A DNA stretch of 64,000 nt from Brevibacillus reuszeri (GCF_002897295.1 NZ_BEXF01000006.1:124001-188000); one strand, 5' to 3'; counted from the first letter of the stretch, positions 43,634 to 53,645 are shown. Numbers and translations: made by a program. Notes: generated by a model from the sequence alone, not told the origin.

Positions 43634-45280
43634 TTGGCAGTTCGTGAAAGAGAAAAAGCAGATCTGGTCTTGGCAAGCCATGCGATCTTTACCGGAATCG
43701 ATGATCAGGTGAGGGCAGGCGCAGTGGCGATTACTGGCAACCGGATCACAGCGATTGGTTCAATGGAAGAGATAAAGCCATACATCGGTCATGAAACTCG
43801 TGTGTATGATTTCGGTGATCAATTGATTATGCCTGGTTTTCACGATTTTCATCTTCATCTGCTGCTCGGTAGTCTGTATCACGATTGTGTCAACTTGCTG
43901 ACTGCAACTTCAGAAGAGGAAGCAGCTCAGATGGTCAAACAATTTGCGGATAGCCGGCCGGAAGATCCATGGGTTTTCGGCTTCAGCTGGTACCATGTCT
44001 ATTGGAACAACAAGCAGCTGCCACATCGTGCTACGCTAGATCACCTCATCCCGGATCGCCCTGTCTTTCTCTTCAATGCAGAATGTCATGGTGCTTGGTT
44101 AAATACGAAAGCGCTGGAGCTATTGAACATTACGAGAGAAACGGAAGACCCGCCGTTTGGACATATCCAAAAAGACGCTCATGGTGAACCAACCGGATTT
44201 TTATATGAAACGGCGATGGGGCTGGCGAGAGAAGCATTCCAATTACCAGACCAACAAAAAAATAGATTGCTGCGCGGATTTATGAACCAGGCAGCGAGCC
44301 TGGGGATTACATCTATTAATGACTTTTTTCCTCTACCGGGCTTGGAGCTTGGAGATTTAGAGCTGTATCAGTCTTTTGAAAAAGCAGGTCAATTGAAAGC
44401 CCGGATTCATTTTCTCGCGGCACTCGATGGCAATTTGGAAAGACCTCGCTTCCTGCGGAGGCAGTATGCTTCAAGCAAGCTACGGTTTTCTGGGTTAAAA
44501 CAGTTTTTAGATGGGGTTCCTACTACGTATACAGCTTTGTTAGTTGATCCGTATTCTGATCGGCCGGAAAGCATTGGCGATACGTTAATTCCACCAGAGA
44601 CAGTGAAGCAATGGGTCGTGGAAGCGGATCAAGAAGCGTTTCGTGTGCGGCTGCATGCCTGCGGGGACGGTGCGGTACGCTTGGGACTGGACTGCTTTGA
44701 GGCTGCAAGAAAGCAAAATGGAGCCAGAGATTCCAGGCATACGATTGAGCATATCGAAGTGATCCATCCTGATGATATTAACCGTTTTGCACAGTTAGGG
44801 GTGATCGCCTCGATGCAGCCTGAACATATGGCAGCAGCGCAAACATTTGCAGACAACTGCTACCTAAATCGTTTTGGCAAAGAACGTGATCCGTATACAT
44901 GGCCGATCAAAACCTTGTTGAATAATGGAGTATCTCTTGCTTTTGGCAGTGATTATCCAATTGTGCCGCTAGACCCCATGACAGAGATTTATCGGGCAGT
45001 GACGAGATTGCATGACGATCATCAGCCAGCGGGCGGCTGGAATCCGCAAGAGAAGATCACGATGGCAGAAGCGTTGCGTGCCTATACACAGGGGCCTGCA
45101 TATGGCGTTTTTCGAGAGCACGAGCTCGGAACGCTTGCCTCCAATATGCTTGCTGATGTGATCGTGCTTGACCGTAATCTGTTTATGGTAACCTCTGATC
45201 AGATTCGAGAAACAAAAGTGGTCCTGACAATCATGGATGGCCAAGTCGTATACGACAGAGATACTTCAGAGAAAGGATGA
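43634..45280 (+). CDS. Amidohydrolase family 3 (YtcJ-like) metal hydrolase
   Basis: A 548-residue enzyme with an N-terminal beta-sandwich part, the metal-binding H-x-H in MPGFHDFHLHL, later metal His residues in LHACGDGA and TIEHIEV, and the C-terminal Asp in FGSDYPIVPLDP. Such enzymes hydrolyse N-substituted amide or formamide bonds. TTG start with AAGGGGAG upstream. It lies 42 bases after the permease in the same direction, probably one transcript. Which substrate it acts on cannot be told. Confidence 0.88.
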   Translation: MAVREREKADLVLASHAIFTGIDDQVRAGAVAITGNRITAIGSMEEIKPYIGHETRVYDFGDQLIMPGFHDFHLHLLLGSLYHDCVNLLTATSEEEAAQMVKQFADSRPEDPWVFGFSWYHVYWNNKQLPHRATLDHLIPDRPVFLFNAECHGAWLNTKALELLNITRETEDPPFGHIQKDAHGEPTGFLYETAMGLAREAFQLPDQQKNRLLRGFMNQAASLGITSINDFFPLPGLELGDLELYQSFEKAGQLKARIHFLAALDGNLERPRFLRRQYASSKLRFSGLKQFLDGVPTTYTALLVDPYSDRPESIGDTLIPPETVKQWVVEADQEAFRVRLHACGDGAVRLGLDCFEAARKQNGARDSRHTIEHIEVIHPDDINRFAQLGVIASMQPEHMAAAQTFADNCYLNRFGKERDPYTWPIKTLLNNGVSLAFGSDYPIVPLDPMTEIYRAVTRLHDDHQPAGGWNPQEKITMAEALRAYTQGPAYGVFREHELGTLASNMLADVIVLDRNLFMVTSDQIRETKVVLTIMDGQVVYDRDTSEKG

Positions 45281-45281
45281 C

Positions 45282-45383
45282 TTCTCACTTTTAAGAAATG
45301 CTTCTCACCTGGAATCGATGCGTTCTGAATAGAAGAGCGCGAATTTCCGTCATAATGGTCGTTTCATTTCTAAAAAATGAGAA
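45282..45383 (+). promoter_or_regulatory. Pair of inverted candidate activator sites
   Basis: TTCTCACTTTTAAGAAATG on the plus strand (45282-45300) and TTCTCATTTTTTAGAAATG on the minus strand (45365-45383) agree at 17 of 19 positions. They stand 40-140 bases upstream of the sigma-54 promoter at 45424, the usual place for enhancer-binding protein sites. A partial third copy begins at 45302. Confidence 0.6.
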
Positions 45384-45423
45384 AAAACGTGCGGAAACAG
45401 ATTGAAAACCGGGCTTTTTCGTG

Positions 45424-45439
45424 TGGCACCATTCTTGCA
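45424..45439 (+). promoter_or_regulatory. Sigma-54 promoter of the aminotransferase operon
   Basis: TGGCACCATTCTTGCA is a perfect match to TGGCAC-N5-TTGCA. Transcription would start near 45450, about 37 bases before the ATG. Confidence 0.85.
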
Positions 45440-45486
45440 ATTATTCCTAATTGTGAAACAACTACAAACGAAAAGGATGGATAAGT

Positions 45487-46851
45487 ATGGAACGCAAGAC
45501 AAGAGAAGAAGCACTGGAATTGGCGGCAGAGGTGCTGGAGTTTATTCAAAGTGAAACTCTTTCAGTTGATCAAAAGAAAAAAATCGTATCTGATTCTGTA
45601 GATAACTTTAGCAACTATGTAACCAAAGCGATACTGGCTCATCGCAAGTCTGTCTCCAATGATTTTTCCGTCGTCGAATGGGAGGACGAGGCAGCAGTAT
45701 TCCGTGACACGATGGGAGATGAGTACATTGATTGCCTTGGTGGCTACGGCGTTTATTTGTTAGGGCACCGTCATCCAAAGGTCGTCAAGGCTGTTGAGGC
45801 GCAAATTAAGCGATATGCGCTACATAGTCAAGAAATGGTTGATCCTCTGCGCGGGTACTTGTCAAAGCTCGTTGCGTATATCACACCTGGGGACCTGCAG
45901 CACTCCTATCTTGTAAACTGCGGAACAGAAGCGAATGAAATGGCATTAAAGCTGGCGCGTCTGGCAACGGGGAAAAAGTATTTCATTTCGACGGAAAAAG
46001 GCTTCCATGGCAAAACGTTTGGATCTTTGTCTGCTTCGGGAAAAGGCACGTTCCGTGAGCCGTATTTGCCGCTCGTCCCTGGATTCCAGCACGTACCCTT
46101 TGGCGATGCTGATGCGGTTGAGCAAGCGATCCGTATTCTGATTAATACAGGAGAAACGGTGGCAGGGGTCATTGTCGAGCCGATCCAAGGCGAGGGCGGC
46201 GTTAATATCCCACCGGACGACTACTTGCCACGTCTGCGTGAAATTTGCGATCGCTACCAATGCCTGTTGATCGTCGATGAGGTCCAAACCGGGATGGGCC
46301 GCACAGGAACGATGTTCGGGGTCGATCACTGGAATGTCGTTCCCGATATTATGACTTTAGGAAAAGCGTTTGGCGGCGGTGTGATGCCGATTGCAGCGAT
46401 GGTTGCCAAGAAAAAATGGTGGGGAAAAATGGAAGAAAATCCGTTCCTCCTCGGATCGTCCACCTTTGGCGGGAACCCGCTCTGCTGCGCTGGAGCGATC
46501 GCTGGCATTCATACGATTCTGGAAGACAACATACCGCAAATGGCGAAGGAAAAAGGCGATTATATCATGAAACAGCTAAAGGAAATCCAAAGCCGTCACG
46601 CTGATATTTTTGTCAATGTCCGTGGCAGAGGGCTCTTGATCGGAATGGAGTTCGCTACAAACAGCTTCGGCTATACGTTGGCAAAACGTCTATTCGGGAA
46701 AAAGATCCTGGTTGGCGGTACGTTAAACAACGCTACAGTCATTCGCCTGGAGCCACCTGCCATCATTTCGTACGAGCAAATTGATTACGTACTGGCTTGC
46801 ATCGAGGAAGGTATTGCACAGCTATCCAAGGAAACAAAAGTGCTTCGTTAA
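45487..46851 (+). CDS. patA: Class III aminotransferase, putrescine aminotransferase-like
   Basis: A 454-residue pyridoxal-phosphate enzyme. The cofactor lysine is Lys293 in TLGKAFGGG, with IVDEVQTGMGRTG and SGTEANEMALKLAR-type motifs (here NCGTEANEMALKLAR). The N-terminal extension (about 70 residues) and overall match are typical of YgjG-like putrescine aminotransferases, which convert putrescine and 2-oxoglutarate to 4-aminobutanal and glutamate. The adjacent aldehyde dehydrogenase supports this. GGATGG-type site before the ATG. Driven by the sigma-54 promoter upstream. Confidence 0.85.
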   Translation: MERKTREEALELAAEVLEFIQSETLSVDQKKKIVSDSVDNFSNYVTKAILAHRKSVSNDFSVVEWEDEAAVFRDTMGDEYIDCLGGYGVYLLGHRHPKVVKAVEAQIKRYALHSQEMVDPLRGYLSKLVAYITPGDLQHSYLVNCGTEANEMALKLARLATGKKYFISTEKGFHGKTFGSLSASGKGTFREPYLPLVPGFQHVPFGDADAVEQAIRILINTGETVAGVIVEPIQGEGGVNIPPDDYLPRLREICDRYQCLLIVDEVQTGMGRTGTMFGVDHWNVVPDIMTLGKAFGGGVMPIAAMVAKKKWWGKMEENPFLLGSSTFGGNPLCCAGAIAGIHTILEDNIPQMAKEKGDYIMKQLKEIQSRHADIFVNVRGRGLLIGMEFATNSFGYTLAKRLFGKKILVGGTLNNATVIRLEPPAIISYEQIDYVLACIEEGIAQLSKETKVLR

Positions 46852-46864
46852 GGGGGATTCATCC

Positions 46865-48343
46865 ATGTCTAAGCCGATAAAACAGATGTACATCGACGGA
46901 GAATGGGTCTATTCTCAATCGCAAGAAACCTTCCCAGTTGTCAATCCTGCGACAGGCGAAACGATTGCCATCGTAACCAAAGGCGGCAGAGAGGATGCCC
47001 AGAGGGCGATAGCGGCTGCCAGGCGTGCCTTTGATGAATCGGGATGGGCAGAGACTCATGCCCGTCAGCGGGCGGAGATTTTGAACCGTGTTGCCGATTT
47101 GATTGAGCAGCGAGCGGATGAATTTGCGAAGCTGGATACACAAAATAACGGGAAACCGTTACGGGAGTCTACCTATGACGTTTCTGACGCAGTCAATCAG
47201 TTTCGTTATTATGCTGGATTATGCACAAAACCGACTGGACAAACGTATGACGTGCCAGATGATATTCAAGCACTCGTCGTGCGCGAGCCGATCGGGGTAG
47301 TAGGGGCAATCACGTGCTGGAATTACCCGCTAGTCATGAATGCGCAAAAGCTAGCTCCAGCTCTGGCTGCTGGCAATACGATTGTGTTAAAGCCTGCTGA
47401 TCTGACACCACTGACGACGATTTTACTATTCGAGTGCTTGGAGCAAGCAGGCTTACCCGCTGGTGTTGCTAATCTGGTGACGGGACCTGGCAGCGAGGTC
47501 GGGGACGAGATATCCAAAAACGAGCTGGTAGACAAGGTAGCGTTTACGGGTGGAACCGACACGGGAATTGCCATCATGAAAAATGCTGCGGATACGGTCA
47601 AAAAGCTATCACTTGAACTAGGGGGCAAGTCGCCAAACATCGTATTTGCCGATGCTGATTTTGAGACTGCCGTCGATTATGCCCTGTATGCGATTTACGC
47701 AAACCAAGGTGAAGTATGCTCGGCAGGGTCACGCTTGATTCTCGAAGAAAGTGTTTATGATCGCTTTCTTGATCGCTTGGTAGAACGCGCCAAAAAGATT
47801 GTGGTAGGCAACGGAATGGACGAAGAAACCGAGATGGGACCACTCATTTCCGAATCTCACATGAATCGTGTATTGTCCTATATCCAGCTCGGAGTCGAAG
47901 AAGGAGCGAAGCTGTTGTGCGGAGGAAATCGCCTGGTGGAAAACGGATTGGGAAAAGGGTTCTTCGTTGAGCCGACCATCTTGGAGGCTGCTGATCCATC
48001 CCTTCGAATTGTACAGGAAGAGATTTTTGGACCTGTGCTTGTCGTGCAAAAATTCCGCTCAGAAGAAGAGGCAATCCGTTTGGCAAACGGCACGAAGTAC
48101 GGTCTGGCGGGAGCTGTTTTTACAAATGACGGTGCCAAGGCTCAGCGTGTCATTCGCAAGCTCAGAGCAGGAATTACCTGGATTAATACGTATCACCCTA
48201 CCTTTAATGAAGCACCTTGGGGTGGATACAAGCAGAGTGGAATTGGCCGTGAGCTAGGGACTTTCGGTTATGAAGCGTACACGGAGGTAAAGCAAATCAA
48301 CATTAATTTGCAGGTAAAGCCGACTGGATGGTTCCGCAATTAA
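46865..48343 (+). CDS. Aldehyde dehydrogenase, aminobutyraldehyde type
   Basis: A 492-residue NAD-dependent dehydrogenase. Active-site residues: Asn153 (CWNYP), Glu251 (LELGGKSP) and Cys285 (NQGEVCSAGSR). It resembles betaine- and 4-aminobutyraldehyde dehydrogenases, and with the preceding aminotransferase would turn putrescine into GABA. ATG 46865 is preferred because AAGGGGG lies 8 bases upstream; a longer frame overlaps the aminotransferase gene. The gap between genes is 13 bases, so they share a transcript. Confidence 0.92.
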   Translation: MSKPIKQMYIDGEWVYSQSQETFPVVNPATGETIAIVTKGGREDAQRAIAAARRAFDESGWAETHARQRAEILNRVADLIEQRADEFAKLDTQNNGKPLRESTYDVSDAVNQFRYYAGLCTKPTGQTYDVPDDIQALVVREPIGVVGAITCWNYPLVMNAQKLAPALAAGNTIVLKPADLTPLTTILLFECLEQAGLPAGVANLVTGPGSEVGDEISKNELVDKVAFTGGTDTGIAIMKNAADTVKKLSLELGGKSPNIVFADADFETAVDYALYAIYANQGEVCSAGSRLILEESVYDRFLDRLVERAKKIVVGNGMDEETEMGPLISESHMNRVLSYIQLGVEEGAKLLCGGNRLVENGLGKGFFVEPTILEAADPSLRIVQEEIFGPVLVVQKFRSEEEAIRLANGTKYGLAGAVFTNDGAKAQRVIRKLRAGITWINTYHPTFNEAPWGGYKQSGIGRELGTFGYEAYTEVKQININLQVKPTGWFRN

Positions 48344-48359
48344 TCACATAGCTAATAGA

Positions 48360-48390
48360 AAGGGAGGTACACCATGTACCTCCTTCTTTA
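48360..48390. terminator. Terminator between the aldehyde dehydrogenase and the convergent activator gene
   Basis: GGAGGTAC (48363-48370) pairs with GTACCTCC (48376-48383) around ACCAT, followed by TTCTTT. Confidence 0.75.
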
Positions 48391-50208
48391 TGTCATATTC
48401 TCATCGATAGTGAGCTGATGGACATCAATTTTCCGATACAGGGTGGCAAGCCCAATATCTAGCTTCGCGGCGATAAGTCGTTTCGCTTCCAGTCCATGTC
48501 CATACTTTTTCAGCATTTCAATCAGGATTTGTTTTTCGTGATCCAAAAGCATATTTTTCAGCGACTGTTCATCAGTTTCAGCGGTTACTGGTTGAGAAGC
48601 ACTGCAAGCATTTCGAATACGCGGAAGAATACTGTCCATATCGATGTAGGAGGACATTGTCATATTCACAGAGTATTCAATCGCATTTTCCAATTCGCGC
48701 ACATTGCCTGGCCAATGGTAGCTGCTAAAAGCGCGCCTGACGGCAGGCGAGAAAGTGAGCGGGCTGTGCTCAGACATTTGGCTGTATTTTTCGAGAAAAT
48801 AATCCATGAGCACGGGGATATCCTCTGTTCTTTCAGACAAAGGCGGCATGTACAGCGGGATGACATTCAGACGGAAAAACAAATCCTCGCGAAACTCCTT
48901 TGTTCGTACCATTTCCTCCAAATCTTTATTAGTGGCAGAGATTACACGAATGTCTACAGGGATAAGGCGATTGGACCCAACCCGCTCTACTTGCTTGGAT
49001 TGCAGCACATGCAGCAGCTTTACCTGTAGATGCAGAGGGAGATCGCCGATTTCATCCAAGAAGATCGTTCCGCCATCTGCCAGCTCGAATTTTCCTGCTT
49101 TGCCTTCTCGTCTCGCCCCCGTAAAAGCTCCGCTCACATAACCGAATAGCTCGCTTTCTAATAATGTCTCGGGGATAGCCCCGCAGTTGACGATAATAAA
49201 AGGCCCGGTCCGCCGGTTACTAGCAGAATGGATAGCAGCAGCCATCATTCCTTTGCCTGTACCGCTTTGACCTGTAATCAATATATTGGAGGTTCCTCTA
49301 GCCACCTGCTCTGCTTGTTTTTTCACCAGCGAGAGGGCACGGCTCTGTCCATAGATTTCCGTAAAAAAGAGATCCTTCTGTTCACTGGTCAGCTCATACG
49401 CCAATCTCCGAGCATCCGCCATCCGGCGAAAGGTAGCCACAACGCCGACAACCTCATCCTGAATCAGAATCGGACGGGCTGTGACGATTAGATGCATGTC
49501 ATGCTGATCCAGTTGGTAATGCTCTTCCTGCTGAATATAGCCTTTTCCAGTCTGAATCACCTCTAGCATGGGAGAGTTTGGCCAGATTTGTTCGATCGGA
49601 GTGTTGATCAATTGCTGTTTATCCATCTGGACAAGCTGCTCTGCAGTTTCATTACAATTCGTAATGATTCCATGTTCATCAATCGCAATAATTCCTTCGT
49701 GGATAGAACCAATCAAGACCTCCAGCTTTTGGGTAGTCTTAATCCACTTGTTGAGAGCGGCTTGCTCGGAAATTTTACTGGTCAACAATTCCGACATGCG
49801 CTGCAAATAGGTGAGCAGTACGAGCTTATTCATGAGAAGCGAGCGACGCTGGATTTCATCAAAAGCAATCAGGCCAATGACCCCGATCACGGCACCATCG
49901 TAATGGATGGGAGCACAAACCTCAGCTAGCTCTTCGGTACCTCCAGTGAGGACGGACGGATCGTAGGAGGGATCATTGCGTGCATCCTCCACAAAGAATG
50001 GCTGATTGGTTCGAATGACGCGTCCATACAAATATCCCGCTTCAACCTGGCCTTCTTCCTCCTTCATATTAATCATATCCTTGTATTTTCCTGTCCCGGC
50101 GATGATCGTCATCTCATTATCGACGATTTCCGTTTCGATCTGCAGGACCGCGGATATTGCTTCTGCAACTTGCTGGACTGTGTGCTGAATCTCTTTTAGC
50201 AGACTCAC
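48388..50208 (-). CDS. Sigma-54-dependent activator 1 (GAF-PAS-AAA+-Fis)
   Basis: A 606-residue enhancer-binding protein. An N-terminal GAF-like sensor (about 15-120) and a PAS domain (160-260) lead to an AAA+ domain with Walker A GQSGTGKG (313-320, unusual Gln and final Gly in place of the common Glu), the sigma-54-contacting GAFTGA (360-365), and Walker B FLDEIGDL. A Fis-type helix-turn-helix (about 565-598) follows. GTG start with GGAGGTG upstream. It converges on the aminotransferase operon, whose sigma-54 promoter and repeated upstream sites make it the natural target. Confidence 0.92.
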   Translation of the reverse strand: MSLLKEIQHTVQQVAEAISAVLQIETEIVDNEMTIIAGTGKYKDMINMKEEEGQVEAGYLYGRVIRTNQPFFVEDARNDPSYDPSVLTGGTEELAEVCAPIHYDGAVIGVIGLIAFDEIQRRSLLMNKLVLLTYLQRMSELLTSKISEQAALNKWIKTTQKLEVLIGSIHEGIIAIDEHGIITNCNETAEQLVQMDKQQLINTPIEQIWPNSPMLEVIQTGKGYIQQEEHYQLDQHDMHLIVTARPILIQDEVVGVVATFRRMADARRLAYELTSEQKDLFFTEIYGQSRALSLVKKQAEQVARGTSNILITGQSGTGKGMMAAAIHSASNRRTGPFIIVNCGAIPETLLESELFGYVSGAFTGARREGKAGKFELADGGTIFLDEIGDLPLHLQVKLLHVLQSKQVERVGSNRLIPVDIRVISATNKDLEEMVRTKEFREDLFFRLNVIPLYMPPLSERTEDIPVLMDYFLEKYSQMSEHSPLTFSPAVRRAFSSYHWPGNVRELENAIEYSVNMTMSSYIDMDSILPRIRNACSASQPVTAETDEQSLKNMLLDHEKQILIEMLKKYGHGLEAKRLIAAKLDIGLATLYRKIDVHQLTIDENMT

Positions 50209-50380
50209 GTGTACACCTCCATCTATCCTTTTTCTATTAGGACCTCGTCAAAAGATAATAAATAGTATTTTCCCTCTTTTTAGAATAATACCTCTTTCTA
50301 TTTCAGTTATTATTTATGAGAATAGGGAGAAGAAAAAAAAAAGCAGATCTCATGGCAGCCAGAAGGGAGCGAAAGCAGCA

Positions 50381-51250
50381 ATGAACATCCAAAACATCAA
50401 AGCGTTTATTTATGTCGTACAATTCGGTAGCTTTAACAAAGCAGCGGAAGCCTTGTATTTATCGCAGCCATCTATTTCAGCACGCATTCGTTCATTAGAG
50501 AACGATGTCAGCCAAAAGCTGTTTATCCGGGATCGCAACAAGTGTGTGCTGACGGAAGCGGGAAAAAGCTTCTTGCCCTATGCTGAAAAGATTTTACGTG
50601 AGTACCAGGAATCGGTTTATAAAATGAATCAGCAACTGTATATACCGGATCAAGTTAAAATCGCCTGCTCCATTTCCATCTCAAATTATGTCATTCCCCA
50701 GATTCTTCCTGTCTTGCAAAGCAGGTTTCCGGCATGTCGGTTTAAGATCGTTTCGGACCATTCGGAGTCCTCGCTGTCCAAAGTTTTGAATAACGAAGTG
50801 GATTGTGGTCTCATTCGAGAGATTAATCATCCACGCATCGACTCCACAGTGTTGTTGAACTATCGTGTAGGCTTATACGCACATCCTGATCATCCATTAG
50901 TGCACCAGGAGAGCGTCACAATCGAACAGGTCGTAGAGCACAATATCATTTTCTATGACCATAATTCTCCGGAGTGGTTAGGGATCAGGAGCTTGCTTGA
51001 GACGGTCAAGTTTCAACAGCACTTAATTGTCGATATTGATAACATGGAAGCGGCTAAAAGACTGGTCATGAAAGGAATGGGGATTTGCTTTCTCCCGGAA
51101 AATGCCGTCGAGGATGAAGTGATTAGCCAGCGTTTGAAAAAAGTACCGCTCGTTCTTCCTCTCGAATTTACAACGAGCATCGCGCTCGTTCATCTAAAAG
51201 CAGAAGAAATATCGCCAATCGTGTCCGATATCAAAAGAATGTTTGTGTGA
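50381..51250 (+). CDS. LysR-family regulator
   Basis: A 289-residue regulator with DNA-binding helix AAEALYLSQPSISARIRSLE, paralogous to the LysR protein at 16998 (same N-terminal pattern and KGMGICFLPE near the C-terminus). AAGGGAG lies about 13 bases before the ATG. It is divergent from activator 1 (172 bases between starts) and precedes the GltS-type gene by 186 bases, past a terminator. Either or both may be its target. Confidence 0.9.
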   Translation: MNIQNIKAFIYVVQFGSFNKAAEALYLSQPSISARIRSLENDVSQKLFIRDRNKCVLTEAGKSFLPYAEKILREYQESVYKMNQQLYIPDQVKIACSISISNYVIPQILPVLQSRFPACRFKIVSDHSESSLSKVLNNEVDCGLIREINHPRIDSTVLLNYRVGLYAHPDHPLVHQESVTIEQVVEHNIIFYDHNSPEWLGIRSLLETVKFQQHLIVDIDNMEAAKRLVMKGMGICFLPENAVEDEVISQRLKKVPLVLPLEFTTSIALVHLKAEEISPIVSDIKRMFV

Positions 51251-51256
51251 ACAGCG

Positions 51257-51295
51257 AACCAGCGCGCAGGAAATAAGTCCGAGCGCTGGTTTTCT
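51257..51295 (+). terminator. Terminator after the LysR gene
   Basis: AACCAGCGC (51257-51265) pairs with GCGCTGGTT (51283-51291), followed by TTCTAT. Confidence 0.75.
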
Positions 51296-51436
51296 ATCGG
51301 ATGGGGCAATGACATGGCTACTAATAAAGTTTATCTATTAGTTGATAAATCTCTCGGATTATTTTTGTTTCCGCTTACATGATAGTCTTGGACATAAGAC
51401 GTCTGAATCTTTTGATAGAAAGGGGATCCATGATTT

Positions 51437-52660
51437 GTGAGCTTACAAGACGGGACATTAGGGATTAATCTGCTTACCTCAACAGCCATTGGTGTGATAC
51501 TGCTTTTATTTGGGATGTGGATTAACAAGAAGGTTGGTTTTTTTCGAAAGTACTGCATTCCAAGTCCCGTTATCGGCGGATTTAGTTTTGCAGTCATTGT
51601 CTGGCTCTTAAAAGAGTTCGAGATTGTGCAGGTCAAGGTCGACAATACGATGGGCGATTTGCTTATGTTTGTTTTCTTCGTAACCATCGGATTGGCAGGA
51701 AGTCTTTCCTTGATCAAAAAGGGCGGGAAGGTCTTATTCTATTACATTCTCGTTTGCTGGGGACTAGCAATTTTCCAAAATGGATTTGGCGTAGCACTTG
51801 CTATATTGCTCGGTATTGAACCCTTGCTTGGGATTGCATCAGGTGCTGCTGCATTAGAAGGCGGTCATGGTATGGCAGCAGCGATGGCACCCTCCATAGA
51901 AGCAGCGGGTGGAACAGGGGCTTTAACAGTGGGACTTGCTGCAGCGACATATGGCTTGGTTGCGGGAAGCTTAATCGGTGGGCCTCTTGGAAACTGGTTG
52001 ATTAAAAGGAATAAGTTGAAGATCGAAACGGACGACAGCTGGGAGAAAAGCGTCGATCTCTCTGAAGAAAAGAAGCCAGAGAAAAACATCAACTATATAG
52101 ATGTTGTGACGGTAATCGCTGTCGTTCTCATTGTTCTGGCTTTCGGGACGAATGTAGCCAAATGGCTGACGAATATCACAGGGTTTACGATTCCAGGACA
52201 TGTCTTCAGCTTATTTGTTGGCTTGCTTTTTGCCTCCTTTAATAACAAGAAAAATATCGTCAAGATCGATAGCAAAACTCTTGATGTTGTATCTGTAGTC
52301 GCACTTGAGCTGTTCCTAACTATGGCGATGATGAATTTGAAAATTTGGGAGCTGTATGATCTTGCAATTCCTCTACTCATTATCTTAGTTGCCCAAACGA
52401 TCGCTATCATTTTGATCGCATGGTTAATTATCTTCAAAGTGACTGGAAAAAACTACGATGCAGCATTACTGGCAGCCGGTTTTATCGGTCATGGACTAGG
52501 CGCGACAGCAAATGCTTTGGCAGTAATGGATGCGGTAACAAAGAAGTATGGTCTGGTTTCACGTAAAGCCTTTTTCATTATCCCCGTAAGTGGATCAATG
52601 CTAGTAGATATCGTTGGAGTACCATCCATCGTTATTTTTACGAATCTATTTGCTCATTAA
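51437..52660 (+). CDS. gltS: Sodium/glutamate symporter family (GltS)
   Basis: A 407-residue membrane protein with about ten to twelve hydrophobic segments and the GltS repeats: CIPSPVIGGFSFAV near residue 40 and EGGHGMAAAMAP, GLATYGLVAGSLIGGPLG-type loop in the middle, with GHGLGATANALAVM in the C-terminal half. GltS proteins import glutamate with sodium. GTG start with AAAGGGG upstream. The agmatinase gene follows 30 bases later and is probably co-transcribed, so the carried molecule could be another amino-acid-like compound. Confidence 0.88.
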   Translation: MSLQDGTLGINLLTSTAIGVILLLFGMWINKKVGFFRKYCIPSPVIGGFSFAVIVWLLKEFEIVQVKVDNTMGDLLMFVFFVTIGLAGSLSLIKKGGKVLFYYILVCWGLAIFQNGFGVALAILLGIEPLLGIASGAAALEGGHGMAAAMAPSIEAAGGTGALTVGLAAATYGLVAGSLIGGPLGNWLIKRNKLKIETDDSWEKSVDLSEEKKPEKNINYIDVVTVIAVVLIVLAFGTNVAKWLTNITGFTIPGHVFSLFVGLLFASFNNKKNIVKIDSKTLDVVSVVALELFLTMAMMNLKIWELYDLAIPLLIILVAQTIAIILIAWLIIFKVTGKNYDAALLAAGFIGHGLGATANALAVMDAVTKKYGLVSRKAFFIIPVSGSMLVDIVGVPSIVIFTNLFAH

Positions 52661-52690
52661 ACTACTAACTCTACCATTGGAGGTACGATC

Positions 52691-53638
52691 ATGAAAAAAG
52701 TAAACATGCCGATTACAGGAATTTGCACGTTCGCGAAATACCCGATTTGTGATGATCTCGAAAAGCTGGATGCAGATGTTGCGGTTCTCGGGGTTCCTTA
52801 TGATACAGGAGTTGGTTTTTTATCCGGATGTCGTTTTGGTCCGAGACGTATTCGTGAGGTGTCCACGCACTACGGACGAGGAGACGCAGGCTTTTATGAT
52901 CCGGAAAGAGATGAGGTATTCCTGGGCGCGTCGGTTAAAATCGTAGATGTTGGTGATGCGGATGTCGTTCACGGAGATATTCAGGGCTCCTTTGATGCGA
53001 TTGAGTATGCTGTCAGCAAAATTAGAGAAAAAGGAGCGATACCAGCCATCATGGGTGGCGATCATTCCATCTCGATACCAATCGCCAGAGGATTAAAGGA
53101 TGAAGGGGAAGTGACCGTCATCCAGCTTGATGCTCACCTGGATTGGTCAGACGCACCTGGCGGACAGCGCTTCGGAAATGGTAGCCCGATGCGGAGAATG
53201 TCGGAAATGAGTCATATAAAGGAAATGGTGCAAATCGGATTGCGTGGTCTCGGCAGTAGTCGAAAAGAAGACTTCGAAGCAGCCAAAGCGTACAACAGCA
53301 AATTGATTTCAGCGAAGGAAGCTTTGCAGCTTGGCGTGGAAGGCGTCCTGGCGCAAATTCCAAAAGCAGATAAGTACTACGTCACCATCGATATTGATTG
53401 CTTCGATATTTCCTTGGCAACAGGAACAGGCTCGCCATCGCCTGGTGGCTTCTCCTACGACTTTTTAAACGATATTTTGATTGGAATCGCGGAAAAAGGC
53501 AATGTGATTTGCTTCGATTTGGTTGAAGTAGCACCACAGTACGATCCTACAAACGCAACTACACGCGTAGCAGCTATGACCATGCTTAATTTTATGGGGC
53601 ACATTCTGAAACAAAAAGAAAAAAGAGAAGCGAAGTAG
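52691..53638 (+). CDS. speB: Agmatinase-family ureohydrolase
   Basis: A 315-residue binuclear manganese enzyme. Metal ligands: His125 (GGDHSI), D147-x-H149-x-D151 (DAHLDW), and D234/D236 (TIDIDCFD). GTGSPSPGG matches agmatinase and guanidinobutyrase rather than arginase. It would split a guanidino compound into urea and an amine; agmatine giving putrescine would feed the aminotransferase/dehydrogenase pair at 45487. GGAGG lies upstream of the ATG. Guanidinobutyrate or another guanidine substrate is a real alternative. Confidence 0.85.
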   Translation: MKKVNMPITGICTFAKYPICDDLEKLDADVAVLGVPYDTGVGFLSGCRFGPRRIREVSTHYGRGDAGFYDPERDEVFLGASVKIVDVGDADVVHGDIQGSFDAIEYAVSKIREKGAIPAIMGGDHSISIPIARGLKDEGEVTVIQLDAHLDWSDAPGGQRFGNGSPMRRMSEMSHIKEMVQIGLRGLGSSRKEDFEAAKAYNSKLISAKEALQLGVEGVLAQIPKADKYYVTIDIDCFDISLATGTGSPSPGGFSYDFLNDILIGIAEKGNVICFDLVEVAPQYDPTNATTRVAAMTMLNFMGHILKQKEKREAK

Positions 53639-53645
53639 TACTTAT

